Shown piece by piece: positions 53,718-63,990 of a stretch of 64,000 nt of DNA. Position 1 is the stretch's first letter; each line of letters begins with the position of its first letter. The notes under the pieces are model-generated. The model saw only the letters and a program-made list of their open reading frames with translations, ran no database searches and was not told the origin of the DNA. The position numbers were made by a program, and so were the translations under genes. This DNA is from Channallabes apus (Eukaryota; Chordata; Actinopteri; Siluriformes; Clariidae), in the NCBI GenBank assembly GCA_030522415.1, contig CM060107.1:2229347-2293346 (forward strand), read 5' to 3'.

Positions 53718-54797
53718 CTCTGCTCCTTTTGCACATTGTATAATAATTGTTGATAAAAAGGCGCGCAGGTAACAAAGTCCTTGAAAAAAGTATATACGAC
53801 TCTGCAAAATACTGGCCACATCACAGACATGCTGATTCACATGGGACTGATATTATCACAGGACCTTGGTGTTCAGTGAAATACAGAAGTTAATTTGCGG
53901 CAGCATTTTTATTTTACACATTACAGACACGGCCGATTCACACAGGATTAAGATCACAGACAACCTCTGCAATTATTACAAATGACACAATGTTGCCAGA
54001 TAGTACTAGAAGAGTATCCAGAGGCAACTGTGAGGCCATCTGTCCAACAGCTTAAGCTTGGTCAAAATGAAATTACAGAAAAAGACAATGATCCAAAGGA
54101 CGCCAGTAAATCTACACCAAGAGGGTTGATAAATAAAGGAATCAGGGTTTAGGAATGGCCCAGTCAGGGTCCAGGAATCAACCGGAATGAAATGCTGTGG
54201 TGGGACCTTACCGGAGCTGTTAATAAGTGAATGCCTAAAAACTTGCAATGTTGTAAAGAGGAATGAATGAAAATGCTGTTAGAGATTGCTACCCAGATAG
54301 TATTGCTTTTTTCTTTTTTTACACATCCCTGGCCCTTCAGCAGTGTACTATCTGGGTAAAGTTATAAAATACATTTTTGCTGCTAAAGGTGGATCTCAGC
54401 TATTGAATCACAGGGGTATTAAATATTGCTTGGATATGTATTCCTCTTTGGCTTCTCTTTTGGTATATAAATGATGGCACAGTGTTGTAGCACAGTTGTG
54501 CTGTTCGACTGAGCTTGTATTTGCCTAATACTGAGAACCACTACTATCAGATGATTAGTGAGCTGCTACTGCAGGTGAATTTCCCAACTTTGTGATTAAT
54601 AAAGTTAATCTTATCCTAACAAAGTTCTTTGTAATAATTTCAAGAAATAAGAAATATTGGTCTTCACCTTACTTTATTACATACAGCACATCAGTGTTTC
54701 CATGTGTATGTGTGTGTGTTTGTGTGATGTCACTTCCTCTTGCTGGTTTAAAACCTCATCCCCGGGTTCTCTGACTTCAGTGTCCTAAAGAGAGTAG
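53718..54797. other. Intergenic, with a LINE-tail-like block upstream of gene B
   Basis: 54575-54620 ('aatttcccaactttgtgatt', then 'aataaagttaatcttatc') resembles the 3' end of a LINE; the same type of tail occurs in inverse at 59640-59705. A short inverted pair 'acccagatagta' / 'tactatctgggt' lies at 54292-54358. 54700-54797 would be gene B's proximal promoter and 5' UTR; I see no TATA box. Confidence 0.4.
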
Positions 54798-54861
54798 ATG
54801 ATGTGTGTTCTCTCTGTAATCTGTCTCCTGCTCTGTGTCTCTGTACACACGGCTCACAGCG
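54798..54861 (+). CDS. Immune-receptor-like gene B, signal-peptide exon
   Basis: Two adjacent ATG codons (54798 and 54801) start a 21-codon leader MMCVLSVICLLLCVSVHTAH, a hydrophobic core typical of a secretory signal peptide. The exon ends at phase 1 with donor 'gtgagt', the usual phase for leader exons of immunoglobulin-superfamily genes. Gene B runs in the same direction as gene A. Two stalk exons follow at 55803 and 56076; an Ig exon is not seen. Confidence 0.65.
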
Positions 54862-55317
54862 GTGAGTAAACCACTACACACTCTATACACAGCTCTTATA
54901 CACACCACACATTACCACTGGGGTTGATTCATTCTCTAGAACAGCAGCTCTCACAGTAGTGCAGCTTTATATTAATGTACTCACTCTAGTGCTTTATCGT
55001 TTCCACGGAAACAGCTCAAGTTGTTTGTAGCTGCTATATCGTAACTAGAAATAAATTGATTCACTGACGTTCCAACTCACTAAATGTAACTATAAATAAT
55101 TAAAGTATAATATAGTTGTTTGATAAATAGAAATTGATGAATCTGTGTTTTTACCTGTTTACACCTGTTTACCTGATATTTTTTTTGATAACTTTATATT
55201 TTGTTCTATCGTCTTATGTTCCTATAGCTAAACTCACTCTTATTTTATTTTATTTTATTTTATTTTATTTTATGATATATTATTTTATTTAATTCCACTA
55301 TATATTTCTTAAATGTT

Positions 55318-55400
55318 TTTTTTAAGGTCATGGACGTTCGTGTAAGCATTTCACTGCATATCTCACTGTGTATGTGATAAATAAAATTTGAATTTGAATT
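55318..55400 (+). mobile_element. LINE/SINE 3' tail in gene B intron
   Basis: 'cgtgtaagcatttcactgca' followed by 'aataaaatttgaatttgaat', a retroposon tail ending in repeats. A (TTTTA)n run at 55240-55272 precedes it. Confidence 0.5.
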
Positions 55401-55802
55401 ACCTCTTAATTGAGAATACTGTGATTGTGTGTTAAGAGGGCTGTGTGATGTAACACCATTATCATATTATAAGACTTCATACACTACACAGTATGTATCA
55501 TGATACAATCATCATTCAAATTACACTAACAATGTGCTCTGACCAGATGTGTTTGAACATGGAGTCTGAGGCCGACATGTTACAGTATGAGACTAAACCT
55601 GTTGGTAAATTGACTAAAATAATGTCAGTAATTCAAGCAGTAAATCAACAGTAGGTCACAAATTCCAAATAACACTATAAAGACGCATTAAAAAAAGTTT
55701 ATGATGAGCACTTTACATGTGTGTAAGTTAATATAACACACTGCAGTTTGGGTTCAGGATGTTAATAATAAACTCACTGCCTCAGTTGATCTTATTTTCC
55801 AG

Positions 55803-55853
55803 CTAAAACCACTGAACACCTCTCCAATTCTTCACGCCATGTGACGAGCACAG
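55803..55853 (+). CDS. Gene B, first stalk exon
   Basis: 51 nt, acceptor 'tattttccag', donor 'gtaaga', phase 1 at both ends. It encodes AKTTEHLSNSSRHVTSTG with an N-glycosylation site (NSS). Ser/Thr-rich stalks sit between the Ig domain and membrane in many teleost receptors. Confidence 0.5.
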
Positions 55854-56075
55854 GTAAGAGACAACCTCATAATGTTTATATTGACACCAGAACACCATGA
55901 GATACCAGGAATGAGAAATGAGAAATATCATTAAACAATTTATCAATTAACTATACTTTGAAATATTGTCTGTCTTGCTTTTACACACAGTGATATTTTT
56001 GCTAGTTTTCAGGTTTCATGTTTGTTTCCTGTATTATTTCTATTCTGTGGTCAGTATATGTGCTTTATTTTGTAG

Positions 56076-56177
56076 GCTTTACATCAACTATTAATAATAT
56101 GACCACAACGATGACTCCAGCTGAAACAACAACCTCTCACTCCAGCATTTCTTATAGCAGTAATCCAGACTTTTCAG
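56076..56177 (+). CDS. Gene B, second stalk exon
   Basis: 102 nt, acceptor 'tattttgtag', donor 'gtcagt', phase 1 at both ends. It encodes a Thr/Ser-rich, mucin-like run (INNMTTTMTPAETTTSHSS) with an N-glycosylation site NMT. Equal phase with the neighbouring exons means they can be skipped or duplicated without a frame change. The transmembrane exon is not found before 57535 and may lie beyond the window. Confidence 0.5.
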
Positions 56178-56966
56178 GTCAGTAACAGAGCATCAGTACA
56201 TGTGATTTGGTTTAAAGGTCACATATGAATCATGTTATTATTCACATATTAAGTTTTGATAGTATTATTCACTTTATTAAGTAAATCACTCAACTGTAGT
56301 CTCTAGCTGCTGTTTATCCTAATGTTATCAGGTCAGTGTAAACACCCTCAGGTCATCTGTAGAAGGTTGTGAAATCAGATATAACTTATTCCTTTGTAAA
56401 GATGCCCTAAAGAGGAATTTGATATGAAGTATTGTTTAGATTGTTCAGGCTTTAATGGGTCCAGAAGATATCCAATAGGTCTTTAGATTGTGTCCACAGA
56501 AAAGTAGCTGTGTGCTTAACAGGCTGTGAAATATTATACACACTTTTCTTTATATCCAGGATTTTGACATTGTTTCCATCATCACACTGCTTCCCACACT
56601 GTCATTCAGTCTAACAATCGCCAACATTCAGGATATACAAGCCTCTAACATGTCTGTTTAGCTTCTCAAAACCACAGAGTTAACCCCCCCACCCCCCCAC
56701 TGTCTGCAGCACTCAACAAATTTACCCTCTACCCCATCTTTCACATCTCCACTCTGACCACAAGCTGTCACATTTAGTACAGGATCTCCATTACACACAC
56801 TGAACTTCTTATCCAGAAATTAGTTGTTCTTCTTTTAACAAGACAGAATGTTTCCCTTAGCCATTTCCTCTCTCTCTTCTCTCTAGCTTATAGTATTATA
56901 ATATGACAATAAAAAAAGGTCATAAAAGTGTGAATTTGTATTCCTCTATTCAGACTACTCAACTCA
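56178..56966. other. Gene B intron sequence, no gene seen
   Basis: No ORF of interest. A C-rich run lies near 56686-56700. Confidence 0.4.
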
Positions 56967-57158
56967 TTTACATTTAGGATTTGGCAGACGCTCTTATCCA
57001 GAGCGACTTACATTTTTATCTCATTACACATCTGAGCAGTTGAGGGTTAAGGGCCTTGCTCAAGGGCCCAACAGTGGCAACTTGGTGGTTGTAGGGTTTG
57101 AACCTGGGATCTTCCGAACCGTAGTCCAATGCCTTAACCACTGAGCTACACCTGGCCC
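56967..57158 (-). mobile_element. tRNA-derived SINE
   Basis: The minus strand reads GTAGCTCAGTGGTTAAGGCA (box A), then CCCAGGTTCAAACCC (box B), 'cccttgagcaaggcccttaa' and the end 'gtaagtcgctctggataaga' with 'gcgtctgccaaat'. That end block is very common in teleost SINEs. Confidence 0.8.
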
Positions 57159-57214
57159 AGGTGTGGCCAGGTCATTCTTAATGACATTATTGAGTAGATC
57201 CATTCGATTCTAAT

Positions 57215-57420
57215 TTATACACTTTTAACAATAGTCATTGTCACAGAGCAGCTTTACAGAATAAAAAAAAGTAAATAATTACTCATAATCTATCAAAGTT
57301 ATCAGTTTTTCCTTAATGAGCATGCAGAGCGGACGGTGGCAAGGAAAAACTCCCTGAGATGACAATAGGATGAAACCTTAAGTGGAACCAGACTCAACAT
57401 GGAATCCATCCAACAGATAC
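57215..57420 (-). mobile_element. Decayed L2 3' UTR fragment
   Basis: 'ggtggcaaggaaaaactccctgagat' and 'gaaaccttaagtggaaccag' match the 3' UTR blocks of the L2 copies at 23320, 40530 and 57740, with more substitutions. Confidence 0.7.
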
Positions 57421-58393
57421 ACACATACACACATACACACCAGTAAATAAAAAATACTGTGTGCGATTAGGCTGTGTGATGTAACACCATTATCATATCA
57501 TGACACCTTATAGACTACACAGTATGTATCATTCAATTTCAATTAAATTTTATTTATATAGCGCTTTTAACAATGGTCATTGTCTCAAAGCAGCTTCACA
57601 AAAAGGAAAAACATTTTGTTAGAAAAGAAAATGTTTGGAGGTGTGTATGTGTGAGGAAAATGTGTTTAGGTAATAATGAGATGAATGAATGATGAATGAA
57701 ATGTCTCTGATGAACAAGCCAAGAGTGACGGCGACGGTGGCAAGGAAAAACTCCCTGAAATGGCAATAGGAAGAACCCTTGAGAGGAACCAGACTCAACA
57801 GGGAACCCATCCTCATTTGGGTGATAACAGATAGAAATGATAACATCATGTTTGTTGTGCAGGTGAAGGTGCAATAGGACAGAAAATCATTTAAATTAAC
57901 ATGAAGACCCGTTCAGCATAGGGATGAGCCAGTGGACAGATGAGGTGCAGAGGGCAGATGGGGTCTGGATCACTGGAAGCACAGGAGCAGCATGTGTAGC
58001 TCCAAACCATCATGAAGCAGAATTCAGCTGGAGCTGGTCCTTCTCTGGATGCCTCAGGAACCTCGCAGGGTCGGCCTTTGTCTACTGAAGCTGGCAGAAT
58101 CTCCCGATGCCTCGGCATGGGTAGAAGGATACAGAACAAATGGGGAGAATTAGCGTAGTTGCCGTTCAGTATACTGTAGGTGTACTAGAGTATGAGGTTA
58201 TGGGATGAGTTACATGTATGCCAGATTAAAAAGATGCGTCTTGAGTCTACTTTTGAACTGGGAAACCATATCTGCTCCCCGAACACTTTCTGGAAGGCTA
58301 TTCCAAAGCTTTGGAGTTAAATATGAAAACGCCCTACCCCCTTTTGTAGATTTTGAAATTCTGGGAACTGCCAGAAGTCCGGAGTTTTGTGAT

Positions 58394-59578
58394 CTAGTGT
58401 ATCAGAAGACTGGTTAGGTATGTGGGAGCTAAACCATTTAAGGCTTTGTATGTAAGTAACACTATTTTGTAATTGATTCTAAACTGAACAGGTAGCCAGT
58501 GCAGGGGTGATAATATTGGGGTTATATGATCATATTTTCTGGATCTAGTGAGAACCCTGGCGGCTGCATTTTGGACTAACTGAAGCTTGTTTATTGAGGA
58601 TGCAGGACAACCACCTAGTAATTCATTACAATAGTCCAGTCTGGAGGTCATGAATGCATGAACTAGCTTTTCTGCATCAGATACGAATAAGATGCTCCTA
58701 AGTTTGGCAATATTTCTAAGATGGAAAAAGGCTGTTTTTGTGATATTTGAAATGTGATTTTCAAAGGACACGTTCCTGTCTAATATTACGCACAGGTTTT
58801 TCACTGTCGAGCTGGTAGTAACTGTACATCCTTCTAAACGCAGGCTGAATTTTGAGAGCTGTTGTGTCCTGGTTTTTGGGCCGATAAGTAATATCTCCAT
58901 CTTATCTGAATTAAGTAAAAGAAAGTTATTAATCATCCAATCTTTTATGTCCTGGACACACTCAGTTAATCTAGACAACTTGGGTATTTCGTCTGGTTTG
59001 GTTGAGATATATAATTGGGTATCAACAGCATAACAATGGAAACTAATCCCATGTCTTCTAATGATGTTACCCAAGGGAAGCATGTATATTGAGAACAGCA
59101 GAGGTCCTAAAACTGACCCTTGTGGGACCCCATATTTCACTGGCAATACACCAGTTGGTTCTCCATTCAGATCTACAAAATGGTATCGATCAGACAGGTA
59201 TGATCTAAACCATTTTAATGCCTGTCCCTGAATACCTATGTGATTTTGTAAGCGTTCGATGAGAATATCATGGTCTACAGTGTCGAATGCAGCACTAAGA
59301 TCAAGTAAGACTAGTATTGAAATGCAGCCTTGGTCCGAAGCTAAAAACAAGTCATTTGTAATCTTAACTAGTGCAGTTTCTGTACTATGATGGGGCCTGA
59401 AACCTGACTGAAATTCTTCAAGGATGTTGTTTTCCTGCAAGAATGTGCATATTTGAGCTGATACTACTTTTTCTAATATTTTTGATATGAACGGAAGGTT
59501 TGAAATCGGTCTATAATTTGTTATTTCATTCGCATCCAAATTAGATTTAAGAAGTGGCTTAATAACTGCCACCTTCAA
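58394..59578 (-). pseudogene. L2 LINE ORF2 fragment (394 codons)
   Basis: An open frame from [20 protein letters not shown] to an early end in the C-terminal region (THKALNG-like block [19 protein letters not shown], then stop). It keeps [48 protein letters not shown] and [13 protein letters not shown]. In that last block the catalytic Y-A-D-D reads Y-A-V-D, so the first catalytic aspartate of the motif is lost and the RT would be inactive even if complete. Confidence 0.85.
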
Positions 59579-59639
59579 AGGTTTAGGGACGTGACCAAGA
59601 TGAAGAATTAATTAAGTGATGAAGAATTAATAATGTTTA

Positions 59640-59705
59640 TTCAAGATTCAAGATTTTTTCAAGATTCAAAAAACTTTATTAATACCAAAGGGAAATTGCT
59701 TAAAG
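59640..59705 (-). mobile_element. About 65-nt LINE tail inserted in the L2
   Basis: 'attcaagattcaagattt' and 'ctttattaataccaaaggg' interrupt L2 sequence that is continuous in the copy at 24660-24700. In the minus direction it ends 'attaataaagttttttgaat', like the tail at 54575-54620. 'gatgaagaattaatt' is repeated just outside it. Confidence 0.65.
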
Positions 59706-59788
59706 GAAGTGGCTCTCCAACCGTAAGCATCACATCCTTTAAAAATCTGGTTGGGATTGGGTCTAACAGGGACGTTGTTGATTTAGCT

Positions 59789-60502
59789 TGTAACGCTTGG
59801 ATTTATAAAACCACTTGGTTACAAGAAAACGGATTCTGGACTCTAAATAGGGGCTAGTAAACCACACTTCCGGTATTGCACAACCGCGGCAGGACAATAT
59901 ACGACGCGACACAAAACAATGATAATAAATTAAACCAAGTGTATTATACAAAGACAAACAGATAAATAAACAAACAAGGTGCACCAAAACGAATATATAC
60001 AAATATAATACAAATTAAATACAAATAAAGATTGTGTGTGTGATGTATGCGGGTGTGTGAGTGTGTGTATGATAGTCCAGTGTCTGAAATACGGCAATTG
60101 GGGTGAAAATGGTGAATTGGAGTGATGGCTCGATCTCACCAGAAAACGATGGAAGGTCCGGGAGATCGAGAAACGGAATCAGCTGGGTACTGAATGAAAT
60201 CTTGGAACAATAATCCGCAAACAGTCGCTCTGTCTCAAAAAACACACAGCGCGCTGTCTTCATCTCTCCGTGCCGGCTACCTCACCGGTTCCGACTTTAT
60301 GCCAGCACACGTGATCAGACTCACATCCGGATTCCCTCGCGTCGCGATCGCGCATGCACGTGGGAGCTTGCCCGGTGACCAAATCAAAGTAACAAGTGGA
60401 AAACAAACAGCTCGGGCACATCTTCGGCCACAGGTGAGCAGCATTATCTCTTCAACCATTTACCTGTAATTGAAAATGTCCCTTTTGTGTGGCTGCGCTA
60501 CA
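59789..60502 (-). repeat. Gypsy 3' LTR (714 bp)
   Basis: Begins (minus) TGTAGCGCAGCCACAC directly after the polypurine tract and ends GCGTTACA at 59789. A GT-rich run lies at 60030-60068. No second LTR is in the window, so its age cannot be judged. Confidence 0.7.
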
Positions 60503-60518
60503 TAGACCCCCCCCCCCC

Positions 60519-61172
60519 AAGCCTCCGGCGTCTGAGGAGAACGTCCGTACAAGCGCTTCAAATTCGCCACACTGTACACACCGGCTTTTTGTGGGTAGCC
60601 CCAAGACATTGTGTATTTTATTGGTCCTTTCCTTCTTTTTGTTTCTGCTGGTCCCTCCCACTTGGGCGCTACAGTAGCTGCGCAGAACAGCTCTTTGTTG
60701 TGGAGGCGAGTGGTCGAGTTTTGACCCAAACCAGTTCTCCCGGTTGAAAGTGCGCTGCTTCCCCCCGGGTATTGTGACATCTGACTTGTCTGGATCTAGA
60801 CTGTTTTTCTCTGTGGTTGCCCTCCTCCGTCAAGACTCTTTGCCGGTGTAATGATGGGTAGGGTATCTTGTGTCGTTGACAAACGCAGCATGATTTCGTA
60901 TACCACCAGACATCCTTCCGTACCGTCGGCCACCATGCCACCTCTAATAGCCTCAGCAGGGTCTTCAGTTGTCCCAAGTGTCCTCCCAGTGGATTGTCAT
61001 GATAATAACTTAGAAAGTTTTTTATTAGTGACTGGGGGACTACTAGCTGAAATTTATCTCCTTGCCTTAATGGTACCCGGCGATATAGCACGCCCTGATG
61101 ACGTTCAAAGGTGACCCTCTGATCTTGAGTGCTCCTTGGATGGTCGTTGGAGAGCAGCTTTAACATAGTAGT
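60519..61172 (-). pseudogene. Gypsy pol remnant: integrase ends without the core
   Basis: The minus-strand frame 61232-60669 carries the integrase zinc finger ([20 protein letters not shown], then [18 protein letters not shown]) and then jumps to late integrase sequence ([19 protein letters not shown]). 60460-60780 in another frame carries KWEGPAETKRRKGP and VANLKRLYGRSP. The D-D-E catalytic core is missing, so a deletion of several hundred bases removed it. Confidence 0.75.
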
Positions 61173-61605
61173 TGTGGTGGAAATTCTGAAACCAATATAA
61201 AGACAAGTAAAACATACACTGGGTAAGAGCAAAGTAACAAAGGTTTTATTTTAAACTTCTGCAGAAGGACCAGTCTCATACAGCAAACAGTTGCAGCATA
61301 GAGAAAGGTGATCTCTTTCTCTAGCTGACCTATTTTATACACAAACATCTCTGTTAACATAATCAACGCCCCGTATGTGAAGTTCCTACATTCAAACTCA
61401 TGACTCTATCTGCCCCAGACCAGATGTCCATACCTTATCATTTATTCAGGGACAACTACAATCAGGTTGTTTCTATTCTGTTCTCGGCCTTGTGTCTCTA
61501 AGCTTCGACAAACAAGTTCAAACTTCTAAGGCCTACGTTACACACTTACTACAAGAATCAAATAGAATTAATACATATAATTAAAATATGATTTTTCCAT
61601 TACAA
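61173..61605 (-). repeat. ERV2 3' LTR (433 bp)
   Basis: Starts (minus) TGTAATGGAAAAATC after 'aaagggggaaat' and ends TTTCCACCACA. An AATAAA on the minus strand lies near 61243-61250. Confidence 0.75.
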
Positions 61606-61992
61606 TTTCCCCCTTTTGTCATTCTATGACAACCTAAATATTTTAATTCTACAATTCAAAACAATACTAATAAGCTATGCATTAGGTAAATTTCATCAGA
61701 TATTCTCTCTCCCACCTGGGTTTTTAACAACATCATCACTAGCACTCTAATGCACACAGAGGACACTACAGCTGTCTTTATGGGGCCAGACCCCCGACAC
61801 AAAAGCATAAAAAAAAATTTTGCAACCTACTTAAATATACATGCTTGACATTTCTCTAAAGATTTACATTATGTCTTCTTCCATATCATGATCTAAACAT
61901 TCAAAATGATAGTCACCGGAATTTTGAACTCTGTCAGAAGTCGGGTCGTCCCAGTCCGTTTTCCGTTTTATGTTGTCAGTCTGTCTTAACAT

Positions 61993-62187
61993 TTAATAAT
62001 TTACTGTGTTCAGAACTAGTCCCTGTATACATCTGCAAATACAGGGTGTTATACAGAGGCCTAACAAAATTATAATCCCAATTGGTAAAACACTATAAAC
62101 CAGCCAATAACCCCAGCCTCCCCATAATTGCGTTAACCACGAGATCCAAGACTCTACTTGGGGAGGTGGTTGCAAAGCCTTCTTCAT
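61993..62187 (-). pseudogene. ERV2 env, membrane-anchor end
   Basis: A 64-codon frame with a tryptophan-rich membrane-proximal part and a hydrophobic anchor (LVYSVLPIGIIILLGLCITP) followed by a short cysteine-rich tail. It is in a different frame from the env piece at 62222-62878, so the envelope is broken between 62187 and 62222. Confidence 0.65.
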
Positions 62188-62221
62188 GCGGTTTATGATG
62201 TTGCTGATATTCTGATGATCA

Positions 62222-62878
62222 TCATTGAAAGGCGTGAAAGGCCTTTACGGTGTCATTTTTTAGTATTAGTAACATGTATGCTAAACCATTTACCTTGTTT
62301 AGGGCTACAGCTGTTCCTCCGCCGAGGAAGAGTGACCAGCCTACATTTGCTCCTGGGCTAGTCCATGGGTTTCCTAAAGTGTAACCATGAAATTTAATAG
62401 GGACATCTCTTTTTCTTCTATTCTCTGACATCCGTGGCCCCCACGGATTTTCTGTGTGTACTGACACACTAGGAGTTACATATGCAGGATAACATGAGCC
62501 TGTCCAATTGAAATACCAATTAATAATATAAGTAGAATTGTCTTCATATTTCTTAACAGGCAATGGGGAACAATAGCTCCCTAGGGCATCAAAACATAGG
62601 TTATTGGAATAATTACACTCAGGGACTGCTGGGTTTGGCCTCCCTGTTTGTTTGTAGTATTCAGATATCTGTAAGATGGCCATGGTGGTTATCGGTATAA
62701 TACAAGACGTGTTGTCTGCATTTGCTTCTGCTGCTGTGACATTATTTAGGGGCAGTGTTACCCAGCACGAGAACATGACATGGCATACACAGCAAAAATG
62801 GATATACAAGAGGTTGTGTATGTCTGTTATATTATCAGCAATGTCTAATGATAGGGCACATTCCCAATTTCCCTGCAC
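62222..62878 (-). pseudogene. ERV2 env, surface part with cleavage site
   Basis: A 218-codon frame with several N-glycosylation sites (NVT, NTS, NST, NWT), paired cysteines and a basic cleavage-like site ENRRKRDV, typical of the boundary between surface and transmembrane envelope subunits. The part after the site is short and enters a frame change. I see no diagnostic match to one genus. The envelope is not complete. Confidence 0.65.
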
Positions 62879-63137
62879 ATCTATTGAGATTAGTGTTATG
62901 CCTTTTTATCATGCTGTCTCTTCTCTTTATTCTAGTTAAATGCATGTGGCTTGAGTTTGTTAAATAGACTTTACCATCGCCGTTTCTCTCTGAATTCTCA
63001 ATAAGTAGGCACATCAGGGTAACCGTAACTATTATTATTCCTAAAGTTACCCAAATTGCTTTGGGGTGTTTTCTCATTTGTAACCAAGGGTCCAGTCCAG
63101 CTAATTCAATGTCTGTAGTGTGAATAATCTCAGTCAC
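62835..63137 (-). pseudogene. ERV2 env leader piece with membrane segment
   Basis: A 100-codon frame that spans a splice acceptor (minus 'gattattcacactacag', AG at 63114-63113). It has a single hydrophobic segment (AIWVTLGIIIVTVTLMCLLI) preceded by a basic, hydrophilic stretch, so it looks like a long leader with an internal anchor, and a basic TRIKRR site follows. It overlaps the next env frame near 62835-62878 in another register. Confidence 0.55.
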
Positions 63138-63479
63138 TAATATTCTCCGTCCTCTAAAACAGTCTTCTGTCCTGTCAGTAGTTACAACACTTACTTTTAA
63201 CTCTAATTACTTTTATATGTCACCAATGTTACTCAGTGCTACTGCTACTTTGACACCTTACAATTTCTTCATGTGTTGTCCTCAAATGTAGTGTACTTAT
63301 TGTTGTGATGAATTTGAGTGGAGAGTCGTGGTTCTGCGTTGTTTCTGTCCACTCTAGTTGGTTCTTCTGACCCATGCACTTTGCGTGCAGGTGAGGGTCT
63401 GTTGGGGTTCACAGGAGAGGTTACTAGCACATCACTGTTCACCCTTGTTGACCTCTGTGTTGTTTTCTCTTAGGTTCTG

Positions 63480-63610
63480 GAACATGTTTGTGGTTGCTGG
63501 CGTGTACCCTCATCTCTGTTTCCACTACTTTGACTTCTGTTTGTGGTGTTAGGAGCACTGTCAATGGGCCTGTATTAAAAATAAATCCTCAAAGAGTTTT
63601 GCACAATAAC
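63480..63610 (-). pseudogene. ERV2 integrase C-terminal remnant
   Basis: The minus strand contains a GPLTVLLTPQTEVKVVET-like block matching the integrase C-terminal module of class I retroviruses, in a frame with stops. 63140-63479 holds decayed sequence before env. Confidence 0.5.
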
Positions 63611-63749
63611 ATAACATTTCATCTTCACAATGTCCTTTTACTTTTCGTGTGCTCTGGCTTCATCTTAATTCCTTTATCTACAGTACAGTATGTTATTAGA
63701 AACACAAATGCACATACTATCGCTTATTCCCCCTTTTGACACATGGTCC

Positions 63750-63990
63750 TTACACGTGTGTCAACTTAGCATAGAAAGAAATAGCTTTATAGGTAGACAC
63801 GGCTTGTGATTGGGGTCGTACCAAACCCCTTCTGTCAAAACACATCCCGCTTTTCTCCAGAGTGTTTCCTCTCCTGGAGTGACTGTAGCTCTGAAGCTCT
63901 TCAAGGTTAGCTGTGGGGGTGAGAGCATTAGACACACACACATGTTATGGTTATAGGAAAGGGGAAGTTTGGCCACGGCCTTCACTGCTG
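63750..63990 (-). pseudogene. ERV2 pol, RNase H to integrase junction
   Basis: Two overlapping frames (63985-63761 and 63941-63750) carry AAVKAVAKLPLSYN-like RNase H end and ATVTPGEETLWRKAG, GVWYDPNHKPCLPI, the junction into integrase. The integrase core expected between here and 63610 is absent, indicating deletion. Confidence 0.55.

Larger units (their letters stand above)
57535..59788 (-). mobile_element. L2 LINE (subfamily B), cut by a gypsy insertion
   Basis: The minus-strand copy starts with its tail at 57535 ('ttcaattaaattttatttat'), then 3' UTR to 58393, then ORF2 sequence. It matches the plus-strand subfamily B copy at 23538-26919. At 59788 the match (equivalent to about 24600 of that copy) stops at the LTR of a gypsy element. 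A short insertion of a foreign LINE tail lies at about 59640-59705. Confidence 0.85.
59789..61172 (-). mobile_element. Second Ty3/gypsy element, 3' part, itself interrupted by an ERV
   Basis: On the minus strand: broken pol (61172-60520), a C-run that is the complement of a polypurine tract (60506-60518) and a 714-bp 3' LTR (60502-59789) with ends TGTAGCGC and GCGTTACA. The element entered an L2 copy, whose sequence 'gctaaatcaacaacg' flanks its LTR. Its 5' part is beyond the ERV that begins at 61173. Confidence 0.75.

Noticed and set aside
63358..63739. Plus-strand ORFs at the right end
   Set aside because: They are antisense to ERV2 pol/env intergenic sequence and show no domain.
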